Assembly (NCBI GenBank): GCA_005888465.1
Contig: VAYJ01000107.1
Coordinates: 1-6,876, forward strand
DNA from: Actinomycetota bacterium
GTDB taxonomy: Bacteria; Actinomycetota; UBA4738
Length of the DNA stretch: 6,876 bases
Direction of reading: 5' to 3'
Position 1 is the first letter of the stretch; the number at the start of each line of letters is the position of its first letter. The notes beneath the pieces were generated by a model that worked only from the letters and a program-made list of their open reading frames with translations, was not told the DNA's origin and did not search any database. Shown in pieces: positions 1-5,750 of the stretch. Both the position numbers and the translations under genes were made by a program.

Positions 1-978
1 GAACGCGGAGTTTGCGACGGGTCCCAGGCCGACCGCGAACATGTGATGGGCCCACACCCCGAATCCCATGATGCCGATGGCCATCCCGGAATAGACGACC
101 ACCTTGTAGCCGAAGAGCGGCTTGCGGGCGAACACCGGCAGGACCTCGGACACGATCCCCATCGCGGGAAGGACCAGGATGTAGACCTCTGGGTGCCCGA
201 ACAGCCAGAAGAAATGCTGCCATAAGACCGGATCCCCCCCCGCGCCCGCCTGGAAGAAATGCGTCCCGAAGCGGCGGTCGAAGAAGAGCTCGACCAAGCC
301 GATCGTGAGGATCGGGAGGGCGAAGATCAACAGGAACTGCACGACGAGCGTCATCCAGACGAACACGGGCATGCGGAACATGTTCATCCCTGGCGCCCGC
401 ATGTTGATGATCGTGACAAACAGGTTCACGGCCGAGACCGTGGACGCGATCCCCAGCATCAGTAGGCCGACGGCGTAGAAGTCCATGTTGTGGGTTGGGT
501 ACTCGGTGGAGAGCGGCGCGTACCCGAACCACCCGCCGTTCGGCGCGCCGCCCAGGACGAAGCTCGAGTATGTGAAGAGCCCGCCGAACAAGAACGCCCA
601 GTAGCTGAACGCATTGAGCCGCGGGAACGCGACGTCCCTGGCTCCGATCATGAGCGGCACGAGGTAGTTGAAGAACGCCGCCGAGAGCGGCATCACGACC
701 AAGAAGATCATCGTGAGGCCGTGCATGGTGAAGATCTGGTTGTACTGGTCCGCCGTGACGACGTGGCCCCCGGGCCGGGCGAGCTGTAGCCGGATGAGGA
801 GCGCCTCGAGCCCGCCGACCAGGAAGAAGACGAGCGCCGTCCCTCCGTAGAGGATGCCGATCCGCTTGTGATCGACGGTGGTCACCCAGCTCCTCCAGCC
901 TCTCGTGCTGGTGGGGCGCGCGAAGAGGCTCCCGTGGCGCGCCCGCTCGATCGGTCCCTCGCCGGCTAGCGTCGCCAG
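1..978 (-). CDS. ctaD: Cytochrome c oxidase subunit I, partial (C-terminus beyond window)
   Basis: This is the catalytic subunit of an A-type heme-copper oxygen reductase, an integral membrane protein that reduces O2 to water and pumps protons. With the first codon at 978, the visible ligands are His86 (TMHG, low-spin heme), the CuB ligand His262 with cross-link partner Tyr266 in GHPEVY, and the CuB pair His311-His312 (WAHHM). Glu264 in HPEVY marks the A1 type. D-channel residues Asn104, Asp115 (GARD) and Asn122 are present. The frame runs off the window just after the CuB pair, before the expected K-channel lysine. The start is unusual: an in-frame stop lies upstream near the end of ctaC. 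No ATG, GTG or TTG is in frame until GTG at 885, which would begin the protein at TTVDHK and lose family-like residues (GWRSW). AGGAGG at 988-993 lies 9 bases before a CTG at 978-976, so I chose CTG. GTG 885 has a possible GGAGG and remains the alternative. Identity is near certain; the start is not. Confidence 0.95.
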   Translation of the reverse strand, partial: MATLAGEGPIERARHGSLFARPTSTRGWRSWVTTVDHKRIGILYGGTALVFFLVGGLEALLIRLQLARPGGHVVTADQYNQIFTMHGLTMIFLVVMPLSAAFFNYLVPLMIGARDVAFPRLNAFSYWAFLFGGLFTYSSFVLGGAPNGGWFGYAPLSTEYPTHNMDFYAVGLLMLGIASTVSAVNLFVTIINMRAPGMNMFRMPVFVWMTLVVQFLLIFALPILTIGLVELFFDRRFGTHFFQAGAGGDPVLWQHFFWLFGHPEVYILVLPAMGIVSEVLPVFARKPLFGYKVVVYSGMAIGIMGFGVWAHHMFAVGLGPVANSAF

Positions 979-997
979 ATCGATCCACCTCCTCGGG

Positions 998-2035
998 TCA
1001 CTTCAGGCCCTCCAGGTAAGCGATCAGGTCGTCGATCTGCTCCTGGGTAAGGCCCAGGTTCGGCATGTCGGCCCCCGGCTTCAGCCCGGGTGGGTCATGC
1101 AGCCAGCCGTCCAGGTTGTCGGAGGTGTTCGCGAACGTGGCGCCCCCGAACGTCGTGCGGTCGCCGAAGTGGGTCAGGTTCGGCCCGAGGATGCCGGCCG
1201 CCCCCTGGATGCCGTCGATGGTGTGGCACCCCGTGCACTGCAGGCCGTTCGCGAAGCGGCCGTTCTGGAACAGGTCCATGCCCGCGGCAGCGGCCGTGCC
1301 GTCCGCCGGCGTCTCGGCCGGCTTGGCCTGATTCGCAGCCCACGCCTCGAAGTCCGCCGGCGACTGCGCCATCACGCGCAGGCGCATGTTCGCATGGGAG
1401 AAGCCGCAGTACTCGGCGCACTGGCCGAGAAACGTCCCCACCTCGCTCGCCTCGATCGTGAGGTGGTTCGTGTGCCCGGGCTCGAGGTCCTGCTTGCCCG
1501 CCAGGCGAGGGATCCAGAAGCTGTGGATCACGTCGACCGATTTGACCGTGACGTAGACCGGCTGCCCGACCGGGATGTGGATCTCGTTCGCGGTCGTGAC
1601 GTTCAGCGATGGGTACTCCACCTGCCACCACCACTGATGGCCGGTGGCCGTGATGTTCAGGGAGCCGGGTGGCCTTCGCGCGAGCGAGAAGATCGTCCCG
1701 ACGGTCGGCACCGCGACCCCCAGGAGCAGGAGGGCGGGGATGATCGTCCAGGTGATCTCCAGGCGCGTGTTGCCGTGGACCTGCTTGGGCACTGGCGCGC
1801 CCGGGCGCCGGCGGAACCGCCCCAGGGCGAACACGAGCAGCCCCTCGACCAGCACGAACACGACGACGGCGATCCAGAACACCGGCCAGAACAGGGCGTT
1901 GATCTTGTGCGCCTCTGGACCGGCGGCGTTGAAGGTGTCTTGGGGCATTTGGACGCGGGCACAGCCTGACAGGAGCAGCAGGAGCGCACCCGCGACCACG
2001 ATCATGCCGAGGCGGCGCTTGGTTCGTCCCGTCAT
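998..2035 (-). CDS. ctaC: Cytochrome c oxidase subunit II with fused cytochrome c domain (caa3 type)
   Basis: This subunit takes electrons into the oxidase through CuA and carries its own cytochrome c, as in caa3 oxidases. The 345-aa product begins with a lipoprotein signal (lipobox LSGC, Cys25), so it is probably lipid-anchored outside the membrane. Two transmembrane helices follow, at about residues 46-72 and 93-118. A cupredoxin domain has an aromatic patch (Trp135-Trp137 region) and all CuA ligands: His171, Cys206, Glu208, Cys210 (CAEYC), His214 and Met217. After an Ala/Pro-rich linker (about 236-251) comes a cytochrome c domain with CTGCH at 267-271 and probable axial Met324 (GADMPN). 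The ATG at 2035 was chosen over one at 2101 because it starts directly at the Arg/Lys-rich signal peptide and has GAGAGG 5-6 bases upstream. ctaB ends 96 bases upstream and ctaD begins about 19 bases downstream. Confidence 0.97.
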   Translation of the reverse strand: MTGRTKRRLGMIVVAGALLLLLSGCARVQMPQDTFNAAGPEAHKINALFWPVFWIAVVVFVLVEGLLVFALGRFRRRPGAPVPKQVHGNTRLEITWTIIPALLLLGVAVPTVGTIFSLARRPPGSLNITATGHQWWWQVEYPSLNVTTANEIHIPVGQPVYVTVKSVDVIHSFWIPRLAGKQDLEPGHTNHLTIEASEVGTFLGQCAEYCGFSHANMRLRVMAQSPADFEAWAANQAKPAETPADGTAAAAGMDLFQNGRFANGLQCTGCHTIDGIQGAAGILGPNLTHFGDRTTFGGATFANTSDNLDGWLHDPPGLKPGADMPNLGLTQEQIDDLIAYLEGLK

Positions 2036-2053
2036 CCGTTCCTCTCGCGTGCC

Positions 2054-2083
2054 GTCCCGGCCCTGTGGCGGTCCAGGCCGGAC
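2054..2083 (-). other. Possible stem-loop in the ctaB-ctaC gap
   Basis: GTCCCGGCC (2054-2062) and GGCCGGAC (2076-2083) are complementary over eight pairs with one bulged base, around a 13-base loop. It lies in the 96-base gap upstream of the ctaC ribosome site. No T-run follows on the minus strand, so it does not look like an intrinsic terminator. It could be an mRNA-processing or stability element, but stems this size also arise by chance in such GC-rich DNA. Confidence 0.2.
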
Positions 2084-2131
2084 CGGGCGACACGATACCA
2101 CCGGGCACCCGGCGGATGTGCTCGGCAGCAG

Positions 2132-3046
2132 CTAGAGCCGCACGTGGACGAGCGCATCGAGCGCAACGGCGCCGAAGAGCAGCGCCAGATAGGCGATCGA
2201 GAAGTGGAACAACGCCATCGCGGCGGCCGCCGTTGGCTTGCGGCGAAGGCGCGACGCCCGGGCCACGAAGACGAGCCCGAGGCCGACGGCGGCCAGGAGG
2301 TATACCAGGCCCATCCGTCCGGCCGGGACGAGCGCCAGCGTGGCAGCGACCAGGATCAGGGTGTACGTGTGGATCTGCCGTGTCGTGGCCGGCCACCCGG
2401 CGACCACGGGGAGCATCGGCACGCCCGCTGCAGCGTAGTCGCGTTCGTATCGCATGGCGAGCGCCCAGAAGTGCGGCGGCGTCCAGAGGAAGACGATCAC
2501 GAACATCACGATCGCGGGCAGGCCGATCCGGCCCGTGACGGCGGCCCACCCTACCAGCACGGGGACGGCGCCGGCCGCGCCCCCGATCACGATGTTCTGG
2601 GGCGAGCTCCGCTTCAGCCACATCGTGTATACGAGCACGTAGAACGCGAGCGCGGCGATCGCGAGGCTCGCCGAGAGGAGGTTCACGGTCCTCCACAGGA
2701 CGACGAAGGCAACCACGCCCAGGGACAGCCCAAAGGCGAGCGCGCGGCGCGGGCGGATGAGGTGCGCCGGCAGGGGCCTCCGCCGGGTCCGCCGCATGAC
2801 CTCGTCGATGTCCCGATCGAGGTACTGGTTGATCGCGTTGGCGCCGCCTGCGGCGATCGAGCCGCCGGCGAGCGTGGCAACCATCAGCCAAAGGCGGGGC
2901 AGCCCGCGTTGCGCAAGGACCATCGACGGCACCGTCGTGATGAGGAGCAGATAGATGATGCGTGGCTTCGTGAGTCGCACGTACGCGCGGACGCGGTCGG
3001 CGATCGCCACGGGGGCAGGTTCGCCCGAGTGGAGCGCCCGGCTCAC
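2132..3046 (-). CDS. ctaB: Protoheme IX farnesyltransferase (heme O synthase)
   Basis: This is a UbiA-family membrane prenyltransferase that adds a farnesyl group from farnesyl diphosphate to heme B, giving heme O, the first step to heme A. The 304-aa length fits the family. Visible motifs are LTKPR (25-29), the first Asp-rich motif N73-x3-D77-x3-D81 (NQYLDRDID), which binds Mg-diphosphate, and the second conserved loop YERDY (200-204) followed by AGVPMLPVV. The FLWTPPHFW segment (186-194) is typical of CyoE/CtaB. About eight or nine hydrophobic helices are present. Start: GTG at 3046 overlaps the ctaA stop in a GTGA, with GGGAG just upstream. This was preferred over an ATG at 3112, which would add 22 charged, unconserved residues and overlap ctaA deeply. 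Coupling to ctaA fits consecutive enzymes of one pathway. Confidence 0.96.
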   Translation of the reverse strand: MSRALHSGEPAPVAIADRVRAYVRLTKPRIIYLLLITTVPSMVLAQRGLPRLWLMVATLAGGSIAAGGANAINQYLDRDIDEVMRRTRRRPLPAHLIRPRRALAFGLSLGVVAFVVLWRTVNLLSASLAIAALAFYVLVYTMWLKRSSPQNIVIGGAAGAVPVLVGWAAVTGRIGLPAIVMFVIVFLWTPPHFWALAMRYERDYAAAGVPMLPVVAGWPATTRQIHTYTLILVAATLALVPAGRMGLVYLLAAVGLGLVFVARASRLRRKPTAAAAMALFHFSIAYLALLFGAVALDALVHVRL

Positions 3047-3963
3047 GGCACCGACTCCCGCCTGCGGGCGATGATCCCACCGGCGACGGCCGTCGCGACG
3101 AGCGACCCCCACACGAGGCTACTCACGAGCACGTGCGCGACGATCGCCGGCTCCGCCCGGCCGCTCCACACCAGCGTGGCCCCGATCATCACCTGTAAGA
3201 GGTACAACCCCGCAGCGACCATGGCAAGCGTGGCCGCAGACCCCAGGTCCCGGCGGCGTGTCCACGCCCGCACGGCGAGGACGCCGACGCCGATCCCCAC
3301 CACGAGCGCCAGAGCCCGGTGCGCGAACTGCAGGGCCGCAGGGGTGGACGAGAGCGACGGCAGGAGGCGCCCGTTCATGAGCGGCCAGGTCCCAAAGACG
3401 AGCCCGGCGTTCTCCCCCCGCACGTAGGCGCCGACGAGCAGGAGCCCGAACGTCCCCGCCGCGACGACCCGGGCGAACGTCGTGAAGTCGTCCGGCTCCC
3501 GACGGGGCGCGGCGTCCAGCGCGAACGCCCACACGGCCAGTGCCACCAGCACCGCCGCCAGGATTATGGCGGTGGCGAAGTGCGCGGTCACCAGGAGCGG
3601 AGCGAGGGCCCCCTTCACCACGATCCCGCCGAGGACCGCCTGCACGACGATCAGGCCGGTGGCGGCCAGGGCGGGCCCGACGATCCGAGGGACGTCCCGG
3701 TAGCCGCGCCACGCGACGACGGCGAGCGCCCCGACGAGCACGACGTCCAGAAACGCCGTCATCCGGTGGGAGTACTCGATGATCGCGTGGAACACGAGCG
3801 GGGGGAGCCACCGTGAGGCCGAGCACTTCGGCCACCCGGTGCACCCCTCGCCGGAGCCGGTCGCCCGCACCAGCCCGCCGACGGCGATCAGGAGGAACGT
3901 CAGGACGACCGCCGCGAGGGCGAAGGCGCGAAGGCGCGCATGATCGGCGTCGCGACTCCGCAT
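3043..3963 (-). CDS. ctaA: Heme A synthase
   Basis: This membrane enzyme oxidises the C8 methyl of heme O to a formyl group, giving the heme A needed by CtaD. The 306-aa protein shows about eight hydrophobic segments in two pseudo-symmetric halves. Conserved residues are Glu63 and His66 (EYSHRM), His128 (TAHFA), His215 (FAHRA) and His277 (VAHVL), which match the heme-ligand histidines and catalytic Glu of the COX15/CtaA family. The first extracellular loop holds a cysteine pair, Cys41 and Cys47 (GCTGWPKC). The equivalent loop of the second half (GLVFGTWPLMNG) has no cysteines, so this is a one-pair variant. The ATG at 3963-3961 overlaps the ccdA stop as TGATG. The frame is open further upstream to 4272, but that part lies inside ccdA and is charged and unlike the family. 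ctaB follows with a 4-base overlap. Confidence 0.95.
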   Translation of the reverse strand: MRSRDADHARLRAFALAAVVLTFLLIAVGGLVRATGSGEGCTGWPKCSASRWLPPLVFHAIIEYSHRMTAFLDVVLVGALAVVAWRGYRDVPRIVGPALAATGLIVVQAVLGGIVVKGALAPLLVTAHFATAIILAAVLVALAVWAFALDAAPRREPDDFTTFARVVAAGTFGLLLVGAYVRGENAGLVFGTWPLMNGRLLPSLSSTPAALQFAHRALALVVGIGVGVLAVRAWTRRRDLGSAATLAMVAAGLYLLQVMIGATLVWSGRAEPAIVAHVLVSSLVWGSLVATAVAGGIIARRRESVP

Positions 3964-4706
3964 CAGATGGGGAGGTTCAGCCGGTTCGCGAATCGGAAGA
4001 GCGGAGCCACCAGTCGTGTCCACACACCCGCCACGAGGAGCACCCCGATGACCATCATCACGGCGCCCCCGATCCCCGCGAACCACTGGTAGTAGCGGCT
4101 GAACACGCGCAGGCCCCCCATGAGCCGCCCCATCCCGATCCCGATCAGGAAAAACGGGATCCCCAGGCCCAGCGAGTAGACGAACAAGAGGAACCCGCCA
4201 TGAGCCGCGCCTCCCTGGGCGCCCGCGAGCGTGAAGATCGCGCCCAGCACCGGGCCGATGCAGGGGGTCCACCCGATCGCGAACGCCATTCCCAACGGGA
4301 ACGCGCCGACCCCGCCCGGCTTGACCCGGGACAGGAGCGGGCGCCCCTCACGGTAGAGCCACGGGATGCGCGCGCGGAAGGCATAGAGCAGCATGAAGCC
4401 GCCGAACGCGAGGACGATCACCCCGGCGACGCGCTCGCCGGTGGCGGACTTCAGCCACCGGTAGAGCGCGGTGCCGGCGAACACGCCGAGGAGCGTGAAC
4501 ACCGTCCCGAACCCCAGGATGAAGAGCACGATGGGCAGGATGGGCTGGCGCCCGCCGCCGAGCTCGCCCCGTCCCGCCGTGACGAACGAGAGATATCCCG
4601 GCACGAGCGGCAGCACGCACGGGGAGGCGAAGGACACCACGCCGGCGGCGAAGGCCAGGACCGGGCCCCACCACTCATGCACGTGGGTCGCGACGTCGGC
4701 GAGCAT
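3963..4706 (-). CDS. ccdA: Cytochrome c biogenesis protein CcdA (DsbD transmembrane family)
   Basis: CcdA carries electrons from cytoplasmic thioredoxin across the membrane to reduce extracytoplasmic thiols, mainly in apocytochrome c. From the ATG at 4706 the product is 247 aa with about six helices. The two redox cysteines are Cys30 in SPCVLPLVPGYLSF and Cys149 in GWTPCIGPVLGA, the paired family signatures that open each three-helix half. The only c-type cytochrome visible nearby is the CtaC domain (CXXCH), and CuA also needs reduced cysteines, which explains its place as first gene of the oxidase cluster. A GTG at 4742 would add 12 residues. Neither start has a strong ribosome site, and ATG was chosen because the protein then begins a typical distance before the first helix. 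The stop overlaps the ctaA start (TGATG). No thioredoxin-like partner (ResA/CcsX) or CcsB/ResB gene is in view. Confidence 0.93.
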   Translation of the reverse strand: MLADVATHVHEWWGPVLAFAAGVVSFASPCVLPLVPGYLSFVTAGRGELGGGRQPILPIVLFILGFGTVFTLLGVFAGTALYRWLKSATGERVAGVIVLAFGGFMLLYAFRARIPWLYREGRPLLSRVKPGGVGAFPLGMAFAIGWTPCIGPVLGAIFTLAGAQGGAAHGGFLLFVYSLGLGIPFFLIGIGMGRLMGGLRVFSRYYQWFAGIGGAVMMVIGVLLVAGVWTRLVAPLFRFANRLNLPI

Positions 4707-4757
4707 CGTTACCCATCTTCGCAAGGAAGGTTCGTGTTGCACACGACCCGTTGGCAG

Positions 4758-4785
4758 GCGATAGTCTTGCTTCGATGCTTGTGAA
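4758..4785 (-). promoter_or_regulatory. Candidate promoter for the ccdA-cta operon
   Basis: On the minus strand, TTCACA (plus 4780-4785) matches the -35 consensus TTGACA at five of six positions. It lies 16 bases before TATCGC (plus 4758-4763), a poor -10 match (three of six). Transcription would start near 4750 and give a leader of about 45 bases to the ATG. The -35 would lie inside the palindrome at 4777-4798, the geometry expected for a repressor. The weak -10 makes this tentative. Confidence 0.25.
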
Positions 4786-4798
4786 CCTCTTCACAAGC
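4777..4798. promoter_or_regulatory. Rex-type operator palindrome (alternative: CRP/FNR-family site)
   Basis: A perfect inverted repeat with 9-base arms and a 4-base centre (CCTC) contains TTGTGAA-N4-TTCACAA at 4779-4796. That equals the known consensus of Rex, the NADH/NAD+-sensing repressor that controls respiratory and heme genes in Actinobacteria and Firmicutes. The core also satisfies TGTGA-N6-TCACA of CRP-family regulators. The inner A/T next to the N4 and the outer TT/AA favour Rex. It lies between the divergent clusters, about 40 bases upstream of the plus-strand -35 and overlapping a possible -35 for ccdA. The regulator gene is not in the window. Confidence 0.75.
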
Positions 4799-4837
4799 CG
4801 CCTGCGATGGGCGGAATCGGCCCCGTTCGCCGGTTGT

Positions 4838-4867
4838 TTGAGGCGGCCGGAAAGCCGCCGATATAAT
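4838..4867 (+). promoter_or_regulatory. Housekeeping-type promoter for the ferredoxin-cytochrome b cluster
   Basis: A perfect -10 box TATAAT lies at 4862-4867, striking in such GC-rich DNA. Eighteen bases upstream is TTGAGG (4838-4843), a four-of-six -35. Transcription would start near 4874, giving a short leader of about 26 bases with GAGAGG at 4886-4891 before the ATG at 4900. The spacer contains a perfect 6-base inverted repeat, GGCGGC (4842-4847) and GCCGCC (4854-4859), which could be a second operator or chance. Confidence 0.7.
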
Positions 4868-4899
4868 CCGCTCGCGACGGACCCCGAGAGGCATCCTGG

Positions 4900-5286
4900 A
4901 TGAAGCTTGCTGTGCGGTTGGTCCCAAAGGGCTTGAAGGAGCGGGCCGCCCCGCAAGTCGAGCGCTTCCAAACCTTCGTCAAGGAGTTCGAGTGGACCTG
5001 GACGAAGGCGATCCTCGTCTCTCTCCTGCTGTGGTTCCTGGCCATCCTGTTCCTGGGGATGATCCCCTCGTTCTGGCTGTACTTCGCCGACCAGAAGTTC
5101 CACTGGCGGCAGTGCCCGTGCCCTTCCAACCTCAAGTTCTGGGAGTTCAAAGCCCGCGACCTGGTCGCCATCATCCTGTTCAGCGTCCCCGTGGGCGGGT
5201 TCATCATGGTCCCCTACTCGCTGCAGAAGCTCCGGCGGAGGCTCCGAAGCGAGAGCGAGAGTCGGCCGACGGGCGGGTATCGTTGA
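4900..5286 (+). CDS. Small two-helix membrane protein of unknown function with a CPC loop
   Basis: I do not recognise this 128-aa protein. It has a basic/amphipathic N-terminus (1-36), a hydrophobic helix at about 37-62, a loop at 63-87, a second helix at about 88-107, and an Arg-rich tail (RRRLR at 112-116). By the positive-inside rule both ends are cytoplasmic and the loop faces outward. The loop is aromatic and holds His68, Trp69, Cys72 and Cys74 (QCPCP), which could bind a metal or form a disulfide. It is not a Rieske protein, as no CTHxG or CSCH boxes are present. The ATG at 4900 has GAGAGG 8 bases upstream and is first after the TATAAT promoter. The ferredoxin gene begins 26 bases after its stop, so it is probably an accessory or structural subunit of the cytochrome b complex. 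It is a convincing gene because of its clean helices, ribosome site and operon position. Confidence 0.85.
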   Translation: MKLAVRLVPKGLKERAAPQVERFQTFVKEFEWTWTKAILVSLLLWFLAILFLGMIPSFWLYFADQKFHWRQCPCPSNLKFWEFKARDLVAIILFSVPVGGFIMVPYSLQKLRRRLRSESESRPTGGYR

Positions 5287-5312
5287 TGCGAGCCCTGGAG
5301 GTGAGCTGACCG

Positions 5313-5717
5313 ATGCCGTTCGTGAAGACCGAAGTGGACATCAAGACCGACTACTCGCTCGAGACCGTCGAGCCCGAGTGGCTGAAGCAAGGCGTGAGAT
5401 CGCCCAAGCACCTGATGCTGGACCCGGAGCCCTGCATCCTGTGCCGGGCCTGCGAGGACGTCTGCCCCTGGAACTGCATCTACATGTTGGACCCGGGCAT
5501 CGTGCACCAGACCGAGGACGGCTCCGTCGAGTCCGAGGTGGAGAGCGCGTTCGCGATCTTCGTGGTGGACGACAACGCCTGCACGCGTTGCTCGGTGTGC
5601 GTCGAGCGCTGCCCGAGCGACTGCCTGTACTATGCGCGGCTGCCGGAGGAGAGCGCCGGCGCTCGCACGATGGCCGCGGTTCCGATGTCCCAGCAGGTGG
5701 ACGCGGACGTCGAATGA
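5313..5717 (+). CDS. 2[4Fe-4S] ferredoxin-type protein linked to cytochrome b
   Basis: This is a soluble 134-aa iron-sulfur protein with no signal peptide or helix, so it should act on the cytoplasmic side. Two classic cluster motifs are visible: Cys41-x2-Cys44-x2-Cys47-x3-Cys51-Pro and Cys90-x2-Cys93-x2-Cys96-x3-Cys100-Pro. Each has an extra cysteine four residues after the last ligand (CPWNC, Cys55; CPSDC, Cys104), making the halves symmetric with five cysteines each. The inter-motif segment (about 52-89) is longer than in small clostridial ferredoxins and is acidic. The N-terminal 40 residues and C-terminal 25 residues are extensions without a known motif. The ATG at 5313 has an excellent GGAGGTGA at 5297-5304. 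The cytochrome b gene follows 33 bases later in the same frame. A NuoI/NapF-like electron carrier is the general class; its role as a subunit passing electrons to or from cytochrome b is inferred from context. Confidence 0.93.
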   Translation: MPFVKTEVDIKTDYSLETVEPEWLKQGVRSPKHLMLDPEPCILCRACEDVCPWNCIYMLDPGIVHQTEDGSVESEVESAFAIFVVDDNACTRCSVCVERCPSDCLYYARLPEESAGARTMAAVPMSQQVDADVE

Positions 5718-5750
5718 GGCACCCGAGGTAGGGGAAGGACCCGAGCGCCC

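Noticed and set aside
878..1969. Plus-strand open frame opposite ctaC
   Set aside because: It is antisense to the CuA and heme c motifs of ctaC, has biased residues and no recognisable domain.
2036..2131. Internal promoter before ctaC (TATCGT on the minus strand)
   Set aside because: The -10 is partial and no reasonable -35 lies at the right distance, so it is not supported as a feature.
1095..3080. Very long minus-strand open frame through ctaB and ctaC
   Set aside because: It is Arg/Pro/Ala-rich, spans two recognised genes and their gap in another frame, and lacks hydrophobic segments or motifs.
2144..3427. Long plus-strand open frame across ctaB and ctaA
   Set aside because: It encodes a charged, Arg/Asp/His-rich sequence with no domain and lies antisense to two well-supported membrane enzymes. 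Such frames are common opposite high-GC genes.
3964..4272. Upstream extension of ctaA to an ATG at 4272
   Set aside because: The added 103 residues lie within ccdA in another frame and are hydrophilic, and the TGATG junction supplies a natural start.
4900..5286. Two-helix CPC protein as a Rieske iron-sulfur protein
   Set aside because: The CPC loop has no CTHxG/CSCH pair and the protein is too small for a Rieske fold.
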